From positions 1-20,489 of the IMG/VR virus record IMGVR_UViG_3300005664_001428: a stretch of DNA of 20,489 bases; one strand, written 5' to 3'. This stretch comes from a virus. The notes below the pieces were generated by a model. That model saw nothing but the letters and a program-made list of their open reading frames with translations. It was not told the origin of the DNA and ran no database searches. Below, piece by piece: positions 1-7,256 of this stretch; the first letter of the stretch is position 1, and every line of letters starts with the position of its first letter. A program made the translations under genes and the position numbers.

Positions 1-437
1 ACTATTCTCCAATCATCACCAGGGTCATTTACGGCAACTGTAAAATTATTTCCACCCACAACAACATCATAATATTTTATATCTGAACGATTTATGGTTT
101 GTTGAATAGTTGGAAGAAGTTTTATTTCTTCTATAGGAACCAACATATCATCTTCTTGTGTAAATTCTCCAACGACAGGTCGCATCCGTGGCGGTTTCTC
201 ATTGGCAAGAGATAAAATATCATTTTCAAAATGTTCATCTATTGAGTTATATTGTTCTTCTAGATTTTTAAGTTGATTTTCGATATACTCCTTTGCAGTG
301 ATTTTATCCCCATCTGTATTAGAAAATGTTCCAAACAATATAAAATGTTTATCTAAATCTTCGTCGGGAACATGTGGTACGCCTGCTTCTATTTTTAACT
401 GGTTTGTCCAGTGTTCTTTATTAAATTTTGGTGTCAT
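1..437 (-). CDS. Hypothetical protein, C-terminus cut off by window edge
   Basis: An open minus-strand frame of 145 codons starts at the ATG at 437-435 and runs off the left edge without a stop. The start overlaps the upstream gene's stop as ATGA (437-434), typical of translational coupling. The protein begins MTPKFNKEHWTNQLK, then has a Glu/Asn-rich, probably helical segment (about residues 50-80), then a mixed acidic stretch ending in DVVVGGNNFTVAVNDPGDDW. No catalytic motif is recognisable and I cannot assign a family. It is the last visible gene of the leftward operon that carries the helicase and the sugar-nucleotide genes. Real coding is likely because the frame stays open in AT-rich DNA and is coupled to its neighbour. 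Confidence 0.75.
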   Translation of the reverse strand, partial: MTPKFNKEHWTNQLKIEAGVPHVPDEDLDKHFILFGTFSNTDGDKITAKEYIENQLKNLEEQYNSIDEHFENDILSLANEKPPRMRPVVGEFTQEDDMLVPIEEIKLLPTIQQTINRSDIKYYDVVVGGNNFTVAVNDPGDDWRI

Positions 438-1204
438 AATTTTCTTTCTTCTTGAGTTAGTTGTTCTGGAACAACATCGTTTTGACAAGTCTCGGAAAAT
501 CCATAAAAGGCTGCAACGTTATCAGCCTCTTTTACATATTTAGGAAGTAGCGATTTCTTCAATTTTTCTTCTTGATATTCTGCGATAAATGCAGTCTCGT
601 CTTCCCTCGAACCAGATTTTTCAGAATACATAGAATCCTCGCCGTCTGGTTTAAGATTTGGTATTTCACCAATAGGCTCTGATATTACTTGTTTTTGTTT
701 AGCGAGTTCATCTCTCTTAATTTTGAAATTTTCTAATAAATTTTCTAATTTTTCTTGTTCAGACTCTCTCAACTTCTTCTCTAATGTAACGTCTCTCGGA
801 GTTTTTATTATAGGATTAATGCCACTATTTCCGATACACCTAGTGTTGATAATATCGATTAATCTTTTATATATTGATTGCTTATCCTCGGGCCAATAAG
901 CAGGTATAAATGAATAATCTAGTTTATTTCTGTCTCTTGCAGGACGATCCATAGAACCTTGTAGCTTATACAAATATAAAAGGTTGCTAAGAATCATACC
1001 TTCTACCGCATTCTCATCTTCTTTGTCTGGCTTTGGAATATTACATTGGGTAGGGTTGGTAGGGACATCTTTTTCTATTTCATACGTATAGTTGACCCAA
1101 TTAAAGAGCTTGTCGGCACTGTGGATAATTTCATCCACTTCGCATCCATTTTTATCTTTAACTATACGTAATAGTTCTAATCTTAATTCTGCTGTCTCAA
1201 TCAT
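434..1204 (-). CDS. Hypothetical phage protein, 256 aa
   Basis: Not recognised. The N-terminal part (about residues 1-65) starts MIETAELRLELLRIVKDKNG and is rich in hydrophobic and Trp residues, suggesting a small folded domain. Residues 130-170 are a strongly charged, helix-prone Glu/Lys segment that could form a coiled coil. The C-terminal third is acidic and probably flexible. There is no signal peptide or membrane segment. The start follows the upstream small ORF as TAA-T-ATG (1208-1202) with no Shine-Dalgarno sequence, and the stop overlaps the next start as ATGA. Both arrangements point to co-translation within the leftward operon. Its position downstream of the helicase does not by itself indicate a role. 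Confidence 0.8.
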   Translation of the reverse strand: MIETAELRLELLRIVKDKNGCEVDEIIHSADKLFNWVNYTYEIEKDVPTNPTQCNIPKPDKEDENAVEGMILSNLLYLYKLQGSMDRPARDRNKLDYSFIPAYWPEDKQSIYKRLIDIINTRCIGNSGINPIIKTPRDVTLEKKLRESEQEKLENLLENFKIKRDELAKQKQVISEPIGEIPNLKPDGEDSMYSEKSGSREDETAFIAEYQEEKLKKSLLPKYVKEADNVAAFYGFSETCQNDVVPEQLTQEERKL

Positions 1205-1205
1205 A

Positions 1206-1373
1206 TTATTCGGGTAATTGTATTTTTCTTATGTTTATAGATGTTTTATCTAGGTAATTCAGATTTTCTAAATATTCCCTAAGACTCTTTTCATCATCGT
1301 TTAAATTCGTTTTCTGCCATATTTTAGAATCATCATAACGATAAAATCCTATATAATAGTCTTTAATTTGCAT
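1206..1373 (-). CDS. Small hypothetical protein, 55 aa
   Basis: A short minus-strand frame runs from ATG (1373-1371) to TAA (1208-1206). It begins MQIKDYYIGFYRYDDSKIWQ and ends INIRKIQLPE. The TAA is followed by one T and then the ATG of the 256-residue gene, the same stop-T-start junction seen at other gene boundaries here. That junction is the best argument that it is real. The start is preceded by a TATA-rich stretch and no Shine-Dalgarno sequence, and the helicase gene ends 43 bases upstream. The protein is aromatic-rich at the N-terminus and highly charged later. No family is recognised. Confidence 0.65.
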   Translation of the reverse strand: MQIKDYYIGFYRYDDSKIWQKTNLNDDEKSLREYLENLNYLDKTSINIRKIQLPE

Positions 1374-1416
1374 ATATACAGTATTAATTCTTGGTATATC
1401 ATTACATCAAGTAATT

Positions 1417-2760
1417 TTACACGACATATAACATTTTTCTCGGACGGGTCATTGCCGTATATAAAATTCTCTTCTTCTCCTCATCGTTTTTATTAAGAGA
1501 TATATCACCATACATGACAAAGGTATTATCATAAGTGCTACCTTGAGAGTTATGTGCGGTTATTGCATACGAATATTTGACCTCGGAAAAGTTCTCTTTA
1601 AAATTGAAAAACTCTTTCCATTTTTTTATTCTCTTGGACACATCGGGTTCGCTGGATGCATCCGATGACATATTCTTTAAGCATTTATTAAAGGCGACTT
1701 CTTCCGATTCATGAAGAATATGAATATTATCGACTTTTTCAAAACCTTGTACTAAACAATCATAATATTTCCACGATGTTCCACCAGTTATAGATTTCTC
1801 TTTAACTTCGATCTGGTTCACAACCAAATCTTCATTTGTAACAAATATTGTGCCGCTTCCATCATCGGTCTTAATTGGTTTACCTACGATGAGTTTTTCG
1901 TTCAGAACTATTTTATTTGCTTTAAGACCATATTTAAATGCCCTCACAAATTTATTATAATAATCCACCGTGACGTTTCTCCATGCAATGATCTTACAAA
2001 AATCCGCATTAAAATCAAATGCAGTAGAGCCGAAATAATATTTGATAAGTTCAGAAAGAATCTTTGTTTGTGAATCTGAAATCATTACTATCCCCGATTC
2101 CCCTGATACTTCCTTAAATCCAGGAGTATATTCAAACTCATCTTTAATTATTTTCTGAGAGAACTTAATAATCGGATTTCCTTCGGCTTGTCGGACAATC
2201 TTTTCTAATTTTATATGACCGATATTATATGCAATGCGCTGTGTCTCGATCATAGGAATTGCCATTACATGGTTAACAGGATTGATTTGATGTGGATCAC
2301 CCACAAATAATACCTTAATATTCCTGTAGTTTTGATCCTCCATCTCTTTAAATAGTTGATCTGCCACCATACTGGCTTCATCCACAATGACTAAATCAAA
2401 GTGTGGAAACTTAGACATCACCTTTTTATCTCGAACAAAAATCTCCTTACCGTCCTTTGTTATTTCATGCTTTAGTCCTAGTAAGGAATGTAATGTACAA
2501 AATGTCAACTGACTACGTAAATTTTCAGGGGTCATTTCCATAGACACCCGTGTTGCTTTGTTGGTAGGACTGCACACACATACATTGTGAAACATGCTGT
2601 TTTCGAGCACCCACTCAACAAACTTAGAAACCATGAAAGTTTTTCCTACGCCTGCAAACCCCGATAACAAACACATGTGTTGTTTGTCTTCATTTAAAAA
2701 TTCTTTAAGTTTTTGGAATGCTTCTTTTTGGTCATCTGTTAATTCTATATTTTCGCTCAT
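1417..2760 (-). CDS. dda: Dda-like superfamily 1B DNA helicase
   Basis: This is a 447-residue 5'-3' DNA helicase resembling T4 Dda (about 439 residues), which works in replication initiation, protein displacement and recombination. Visible motifs, in order, are: the Q-motif-like start ELTDDQKEAF; Walker A GFAGVGKT at 34-41; motif Ia CSPTNKAT near 63-70; Walker B VIVDEAS around 124-130; motif III FVGDPHQINP at 152-161; and near the C-terminus motif V/VI regions YAITAHNSQGST and YTAMTRPRK. The last includes the arginine that contacts ATP in this family. The length is full and no motif is missing. The ATG follows the MazG-like gene's TAA after a single base, so the two are probably translated together. 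The gene symbol rests on family resemblance only. Confidence 0.92.
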   Translation of the reverse strand: MSENIELTDDQKEAFQKLKEFLNEDKQHMCLLSGFAGVGKTFMVSKFVEWVLENSMFHNVCVCSPTNKATRVSMEMTPENLRSQLTFCTLHSLLGLKHEITKDGKEIFVRDKKVMSKFPHFDLVIVDEASMVADQLFKEMEDQNYRNIKVLFVGDPHQINPVNHVMAIPMIETQRIAYNIGHIKLEKIVRQAEGNPIIKFSQKIIKDEFEYTPGFKEVSGESGIVMISDSQTKILSELIKYYFGSTAFDFNADFCKIIAWRNVTVDYYNKFVRAFKYGLKANKIVLNEKLIVGKPIKTDDGSGTIFVTNEDLVVNQIEVKEKSITGGTSWKYYDCLVQGFEKVDNIHILHESEEVAFNKCLKNMSSDASSEPDVSKRIKKWKEFFNFKENFSEVKYSYAITAHNSQGSTYDNTFVMYGDISLNKNDEEKKRILYTAMTRPRKMLYVV

Positions 2761-2761
2761 G

Positions 2762-3049
2762 TTATTCGTTTATATGTAGAACTACTCCATCTTTATCAGG
2801 AGTACCCCATTTTCTCTTTTTATTAATTTCGAATTTTTCTTGTAATACTGAGGATATATCAATTCCCTCAATCGCGGCCATGCCGCAGACTAACATAATT
2901 ATATCAGCCATTTCATACCCATCAGTAGGATTTTGATCTAACTCAATAACTTCCTTTTTTAAGTGAGCTAATTTTGATAGAAGCGTACTTTGGGGAAAGG
3001 TTTTTAACTGCCAGTTATGTAATTCTTTTTGAAACTTTTGTAAGTCCAT
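2762..3049 (-). CDS. MazG-like nucleotide pyrophosphohydrolase
   Basis: This 95-residue protein is of the all-alpha NTP pyrophosphohydrolase type (MazG-like/DUF550-type dATP-dGTP pyrophosphohydrolases). Such enzymes hydrolyse nucleoside triphosphates to monophosphate and pyrophosphate with Mg2+. The two metal-binding pairs are visible: E33-x-x-E36 in HLKKEVIEL and E46-x-x-D49 in GYEMADI. The N-terminal W-x-x-x-x-F-P pattern (NWQLKTFPQST) and the C-terminal KKRKWGTPDKDGVVLHI tail are also typical. In phages these enzymes are thought to adjust dNTP pools or the (p)ppGpp level. The substrate cannot be read from the sequence. The gene lies between rmlA and the helicase, one base before the helicase start. 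Confidence 0.88.
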   Translation of the reverse strand: MDLQKFQKELHNWQLKTFPQSTLLSKLAHLKKEVIELDQNPTDGYEMADIIMLVCGMAAIEGIDISSVLQEKFEINKKRKWGTPDKDGVVLHINE

Positions 3050-3082
3050 ATACCTACATTATAGGCTACTAGTGGATGCTTA

Positions 3083-3865
3083 TCAAGCCTTTTTCCGAAG
3101 TCCTAAGTCTTTACTTGTTCGATGTTCGATGGCACGAACAAGGTTTGCACAATCCAATAAATCTTCATGTGTTCCGCAATCAAACCAAAATCCAGAGTCT
3201 ATTTTATGAATATTAACACCTTCCAGTTTGTCCATTTCCCTAATTAGGTCAACAATTTCCAACTCGCCCCTATCCGAAGGTAATAACTTTTTTGCAACAT
3301 TTATTGCGGTTCTTGATAGATAGTATAATCCGACAACTGCATTATCGCTGACGTATTCTTTAGGTTTTTCGACTATCTTAACCATTCTTCCCAGATCATC
3401 AATTGTGACTACGCCGTATGCGGATGGATTTTTTACTTTATATGTGAAAATAGTATTCGGTAAAATATGTGAAAAATCATCATTTCCTATGAATGAATTG
3501 TCTCCGAGAATAAGAATAGCATCATCCGCATCTTTGAGAAAATTTTCTGCTAATATGAATGCTTCGGCTAATCCGTTAGGTTTGTCTTGGATTATGTATT
3601 CCAGCTTAATCCCATATACACTCCCATCCCTTAGATAGTCCTTAAACATCGTTTGCTGCTGTTTGTCCGCATTTATAATGAGAACATCTGTGCAACCCAT
3701 GTCCTGTAATGTGCGCAAGGGAAACTCGATCATGGGCTTGTTAAACACAGGAAGCAGTTGCTTAGATATACCAAACTGTGTAATTGGATGTAGACGGGTC
3801 GCGCGCCCGCCCGAAAGTACAATGCCGTACTTCTTTTTATTAACGTCTTTTCTTAAATTCTTCAT
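3083..3865 (-). CDS. rmlA: Glucose-1-phosphate thymidylyltransferase (RmlA-like)
   Basis: RmlA makes dTDP-glucose from dTTP and glucose-1-phosphate, the first step of dTDP-sugar synthesis. With the start at 3865 the protein has 260 residues, slightly shorter than the usual 285-295. Nucleotide-binding motif: GIVLSGGRATRL at 14-25. Substrate loop: SKQLLPVFNKPMIEFP at 34-49. Metal region: ILGDNSFIG near 119-127. Also VEKPKEY around 165-171 and GELEIVDL further on. The signature is unusual: GGxGTRL has become GGRATRL. An in-frame ATG at 3898 would add 11 residues, but the family normally begins just before the glycine loop, so 3865 is preferred. The start lies inside the 3' end of a 55-residue ORF (26-base overlap). 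Confidence 0.9.
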   Translation of the reverse strand: MKNLRKDVNKKKYGIVLSGGRATRLHPITQFGISKQLLPVFNKPMIEFPLRTLQDMGCTDVLIINADKQQQTMFKDYLRDGSVYGIKLEYIIQDKPNGLAEAFILAENFLKDADDAILILGDNSFIGNDDFSHILPNTIFTYKVKNPSAYGVVTIDDLGRMVKIVEKPKEYVSDNAVVGLYYLSRTAINVAKKLLPSDRGELEIVDLIREMDKLEGVNIHKIDSGFWFDCGTHEDLLDCANLVRAIEHRTSKDLGLRKKA

Positions 3866-4007
3866 ATAAACGCTGTTCCAAGAGTGCAACATAATCATTA
3901 GACTTAACTACTTCATTCATAAGTTTATCTAATACAGATTTTTTTGATAATCTTGCTGATTTAACAAGATTATCTATTTTCAAAATATTATCCGATCTTT
4001 GACTCAT
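3840..4007 (-). CDS. Small overlapping ORF between rmlB and rmlA, 55 aa
   Basis: A frame runs from ATG (4007-4005) to TAA (3842-3840). Its start lies inside the last 20 bases of rmlB, and its end overlaps the first 26 bases of rmlA in different frames. It begins MSQRSDNILKIDNLVKSARL and ends in a basic tail, EEFKKRR. The composition suggests an alpha-helical, mostly hydrophilic protein; no domain is recognised. Without it there would be a gap of about 120 bases between two otherwise tightly packed genes, which supports its being real. It may also serve to couple rmlA translation to rmlB. It could be a small regulator or a partner of the sugar enzymes, but nothing in the sequence shows this. 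Confidence 0.65.
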   Translation of the reverse strand: MSQRSDNILKIDNLVKSARLSKKSVLDKLMNEVVKSNDYVALLEQRLYEEFKKRR

Positions 4008-6114
4008 TACAATGTTTATTTACATACCACTCCACAGTCTTTTCAAGTCCTGTTTTTAAATCAATCATAGGTTTCCATCCTAATTCTCTTTTGGATTTAT
4101 TATAATCTATACAATATGTTCGGTCATGCCCTAATCTATCTTTGACATATTCTATACCCACATATGTAGGATAAAACTCATAACATTTTAAGAGAATATC
4201 CGTAACTAAGTCTATATTATATATTGTTTTATTTGTTCCAAAAAGATAACTTTCACCTATTTTGCCTTTCAGTATTACATCAATAATACCATCGCAATGA
4301 TCATCGACATAAATCCAATCTCTCGATTGTAATCCATCACCATATACTGGAACATCCATACCTTGTTTATAACACTCGATAGTCTTTGGTATCAGTTTCT
4401 CTTTATGTTGACCGGGACCATAGTTATTAGAACAATTGGTAATTATTCCTGGGAAATTATAGGTATGAACATATGATTTTAATAGAAGCTCGGCGGATGC
4501 TTTTGATGCAGAATAGGGATTATTTGGATGGTATGGAGTATTTTCATCAAATGGTTTACCGTTATTGTCTTCTACAGAACCATATACTTCATCAGTATTC
4601 CCGCATATGTGCATAATACCATTTCGCTCAACTATTAGATTTTTATTATCTTCAACTTTAACACACCATATCTTTCCTTTGTATGAAATTCTATTCACAC
4701 TATTTTGTGCTAACCCTATATTTCCTGAACGAAAATGAACAATATAGGATGGTGTGGTTGCCTTGATAACTCTATCCTTGTATATACATTTATGTTCAGG
4801 GTTACGAATATAAAATCTAGGGGACATTCCTAATTTTATAGAAATTTCGCATATATCATCACGAAGATGTGCTGATGATGTAGAAAATACTCTCATTCCG
4901 TTAGGAGTATAATGACCATCGCTATCTATAAGACCATCAAATAATGCATTTAAATATACCTCGTCATAATCCATCATCCATCTAGAAACTTTCTTATTCT
5001 TAAAACCATGACCAAATTGTTTGAAGAATTCTACCCATTCTTTTGAAGAAAAATAAATATGTTCTCCTGATTTATTTTTATGGGCGCTCCATTTTATTCC
5101 TAAATTTGTAAGCGATTGTTCTAATTTATTTCGTCCTTTATCGTTTTCGGGAACATCAAAGAATATCCTATAACTAGTAGATGTGACGAATTCTTGTGAT
5201 CCTTTGTTTAATGGATCAGTTTTTAAAAATTTCCCGGTATTAGGATCACGTCTAGTTTTATTTGACTCTTTTTTTGATAGTCCTGAAATAGATTTTATTT
5301 TATTCTTTTGAACAGCGGTGAACCCATCTCCTAAAAACATCCCACATACATAAAATAAATCATACGTAGGAACATTCCCGATTCCATTTATATTATATGT
5401 ACTATCATAAGTCCCTTTCCATGAACCCCTAGGAAAATATATATTTTTTTTGTCAACAATGTTATGTGCCTCATCGAATGTAATATTATCATTTTCCATA
5501 TAATACATTCGATGATTAGGGGTTACTAACAAATCAGTGCTTTTATCACATAAATGAAGCATGTCACCATCATAGTCCTGCACGATTATTTTCTCGATTT
5601 TCTTTTCCTCGATTAGATGTGTTTTAGAATTTATACTAAAAATTATATCTCCTTCCACCAATTCCCAATAGTTTTTTAATCCATTGGTTGTAAGGGCTTT
5701 AGTTTTTTCATCATAACAAGAAATTTGAATAAATCTTCCATCTATATCATATTTATTCCAATATTTCATAGCCTCGTCCATCAGTATATGCATACCAACA
5801 ATATTGGTATCGATGAATGATGCACTAGAATTGATTGAATTATCTACATGTGTTTGTGCAGCAAAGTTAACAACAATATCTATATCGAATTGCTTAAATA
5901 CTCCTTCTGTTATGTACTTTATATCACATTCTATAAACCTATAACGGTCATCATAGTATGATTCTTTTCTGGTATTGATTGCAGAGTAATCAAGTTTATC
6001 GACATTTATAATTTTATTAAATTGGATTTTGTTTTGATTTTCGTAAAGTCTTCTGATGAAATTCCAGCCAATAAAACCACATCCGCCAGTTACTAATATA
6101 TTATAATTTTTCAT
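3988..6114 (-). CDS. rmlB: dTDP-glucose 4,6-dehydratase (RmlB) precursor with intein
   Basis: RmlB oxidises dTDP-glucose and removes water to give dTDP-4-keto-6-deoxyglucose, using bound NAD. The 708-residue reading frame is a host enzyme of 334 residues (normal size) plus a 374-residue intein at residues 133-506. Host parts: NAD-binding TGGCGFIG at 9-16; NFAAQTHVDNS at 83-93; FIQIS before the intein; TDEVYG immediately after it; YSASK (Tyr534, Lys538; 160 and 164 in the spliced protein); and RDWIYVDDH near 598-606. The catalytic Thr-Asp-Glu therefore follows the splice junction directly. The ATG at 6114 is chosen because it begins MKNYNILVTGG as in the family. An upstream in-frame ATG at 6168 would add 18 unrelated residues inside the preceding gene. 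The 5' end overlaps that gene by 14 bases. Confidence 0.93.
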   Translation of the reverse strand: MKNYNILVTGGCGFIGWNFIRRLYENQNKIQFNKIINVDKLDYSAINTRKESYYDDRYRFIECDIKYITEGVFKQFDIDIVVNFAAQTHVDNSINSSASFIDTNIVGMHILMDEAMKYWNKYDIDGRFIQISCYDEKTKALTTNGLKNYWELVEGDIIFSINSKTHLIEEKKIEKIIVQDYDGDMLHLCDKSTDLLVTPNHRMYYMENDNITFDEAHNIVDKKNIYFPRGSWKGTYDSTYNINGIGNVPTYDLFYVCGMFLGDGFTAVQKNKIKSISGLSKKESNKTRRDPNTGKFLKTDPLNKGSQEFVTSTSYRIFFDVPENDKGRNKLEQSLTNLGIKWSAHKNKSGEHIYFSSKEWVEFFKQFGHGFKNKKVSRWMMDYDEVYLNALFDGLIDSDGHYTPNGMRVFSTSSAHLRDDICEISIKLGMSPRFYIRNPEHKCIYKDRVIKATTPSYIVHFRSGNIGLAQNSVNRISYKGKIWCVKVEDNKNLIVERNGIMHICGNTDEVYGSVEDNNGKPFDENTPYHPNNPYSASKASAELLLKSYVHTYNFPGIITNCSNNYGPGQHKEKLIPKTIECYKQGMDVPVYGDGLQSRDWIYVDDHCDGIIDVILKGKIGESYLFGTNKTIYNIDLVTDILLKCYEFYPTYVGIEYVKDRLGHDRTYCIDYNKSKRELGWKPMIDLKTGLEKTVEWYVNKHCNESKIG
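4597..5718 (-). mobile_element. Intein with LAGLIDADG homing endonuclease, inside rmlB
   Basis: This in-frame insertion splits the RmlB motif IS-TDEVYG. It starts with Cys (CYDEKTKALTTNG, block A) and ends with Asn (RNGIMHICGN, blocks F and G) before a Thr, so splicing would use Cys1, the terminal Asn and Thr+1. Block B is visible as LLVTPNHR, with the usual Thr and His. The middle part holds two LAGLIDADG helices: CGMFLGDGF (precursor residues 257-265) and ALFDGLIDSDGHY (391-402). Both acidic catalytic positions are present, so the endonuclease looks intact. The residue before the terminal Asn is Gly rather than the common His, which is tolerated in some inteins. Length is 374 residues, typical of a full bifunctional intein. 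Confidence 0.93.
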
Positions 6115-6289
6115 ATATTTTGGGTTCCCAAGGACTAGGACTTGTGGTACATTTACACTTTTTATCAATCACATCAGATTCACATCTACGACAAAACCAA
6201 CCAAAACTAGGAGCACCTGCTTGTATACAGTATTCTTCCCCGAGTTTAGCCAGTTCTATACATCGTTCTTTCGATATTTCAAATTTCAT
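6101..6289 (-). CDS. Small Cys-rich protein, possible zinc-binding, 62 aa
   Basis: A small protein beginning MKFEISKERCIELAKLGEEY. It has a helical N-terminal half and a Cys cluster C-x2-C-x8-C-x-C at residues 33-47 (FCRRCESDVIDKKCKC), which could bind one zinc ion. The stop of the upstream gene is joined to its start as TAA-T-ATG, and its last 14 bases overlap the start of rmlB. It therefore sits co-translated between two sugar-nucleotide enzymes. No family is recognised. A role as a small regulator or as a chaperone for its neighbours would be guesswork. Confidence 0.75.
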   Translation of the reverse strand: MKFEISKERCIELAKLGEEYCIQAGAPSFGWFCRRCESDVIDKKCKCTTSPSPWEPKIYEKL

Positions 6290-6290
6290 A

Positions 6291-7178
6291 TTACCAAAAC
6301 GGAGTTTCGTCTATTTTATTCCAATTTTCAAATGTTTTCTTTAATGAATCCCTTACAGGCAGCATTCCACATCCAGTTTTTTCGAGTTTAGTTGTATCAA
6401 GTACACAGTTACTTCGGGGTGTTCTAATGACTTTATCGAATTCTTCTTGTGATTCAAAATATTCGTATACATCCTTCGTTATACCATATTCTGCTGCAAT
6501 CTCCAGAACTTCTTTTGCAGTTATTGCACCGGGATTAGTCATATTATATGTGCCGTATTCATTGCCTGATGCATATAAATTATAACAAGATTGAACAAAT
6601 TCATCGACATTTGTTAAAGAATTGGATACTGACCAAACTTTGGGATATTTCAGAAGTTTGCTTATATAGTTCTTATCTTCATCTATATGATTAAATGGCA
6701 TCCTCAAACGGCATATATAATGTTTATCCCATGTTTTTCTTACAAGGGTTTCCCCAAGAGCTTTAGTGCCAGAATACCATGATCCCTCACCATATTGAAA
6801 TGAGAAATTAGGAATACTGTTTTCATTATGCGTTTTTTCATTTATTGTTGTTTTGAAGATGCATCCACTAGATACGTGAATTAGTGGTATTCCTAAAAGT
6901 TTAACATGTTCGCTCAATATTTCGGGAAACACTGTGTTTAATGATAGACATTCCCTTTTATGATCCTCACATGCATCTACGTTAGGTTTTCCTGTATATC
7001 CAACACAATTAATGATTAGCTTCACATTACGAGGTAATGCACAGAAATTAATCAGTATATTTCTATTATTTTCAGACTCTCTGCCCATCTCATATATCGA
7101 ATACTCAATACCCTTATAATCAAAGAATTTTTGAAATCTTTTACTAATATATCCGTTTTTTCCTAAAATTAAAATCAC
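6291..7178 (-). CDS. NRS/ER-like nucleotide-sugar 3,5-epimerase/4-reductase
   Basis: This 295-residue short-chain dehydrogenase/reductase belongs to the RmlD-like branch. The N-terminal dinucleotide motif is ILGKNGYI (4-11), close to the GKTGWIG form of plant NRS/ER. The catalytic Tyr-x-x-x-Lys is YSGTK (135-139). Further stretches match what I recall of plant NRS/ER and the Mimivirus L780 enzyme more than bacterial RmlD: NCVGYTGKPNVDACEDHK (57-74), SSGCIF with Cys106, RLRMPFNHIDEDKNYISKL (157-175), and TPRSNCVLDTTKLEKTG near the C-terminus. Those enzymes carry out both 3,5-epimerisation and 4-keto reduction, turning the RmlB product into dTDP- or UDP-L-rhamnose. The activity is inferred from similarity; plain RmlD activity or another deoxysugar is possible. 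It is the first gene of the leftward operon. Confidence 0.82.
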   Translation of the reverse strand: MILILGKNGYISKRFQKFFDYKGIEYSIYEMGRESENNRNILINFCALPRNVKLIINCVGYTGKPNVDACEDHKRECLSLNTVFPEILSEHVKLLGIPLIHVSSGCIFKTTINEKTHNENSIPNFSFQYGEGSWYSGTKALGETLVRKTWDKHYICRLRMPFNHIDEDKNYISKLLKYPKVWSVSNSLTNVDEFVQSCYNLYASGNEYGTYNMTNPGAITAKEVLEIAAEYGITKDVYEYFESQEEFDKVIRTPRSNCVLDTTKLEKTGCGMLPVRDSLKKTFENWNKIDETPFW

Positions 7179-7248
7179 ATAACTATTAATTTTATAACAT
7201 AAGAGAATTCAACTTCTTTTCGTTCAATAATTTAATTAAGATAATATT

Positions 7249-7256
7249 TATTTATA
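7249..7256 (-). promoter_or_regulatory. Late-promoter-like TATAAATA box, leftward
   Basis: The minus strand reads TATAAATA at 7256-7249, identical to the T4 late-promoter octamer. It lies 70 bases before the ATG of the epimerase/reductase gene and points at the leftward operon. The surrounding DNA is very AT-rich, so a chance match is possible. Confidence 0.4.

Noticed and set aside
4597-5718. Group I intron instead of an intein
   Set aside because: The insertion is in frame throughout, translates to Hint-type blocks with terminal Cys and Asn, and joins the extein without any frame change.
6115-6168. Longer RmlB start at 6168
   Set aside because: The extra 18 residues overlap the preceding gene in another frame and do not resemble RmlB; the family begins just before the NAD-binding glycine loop.
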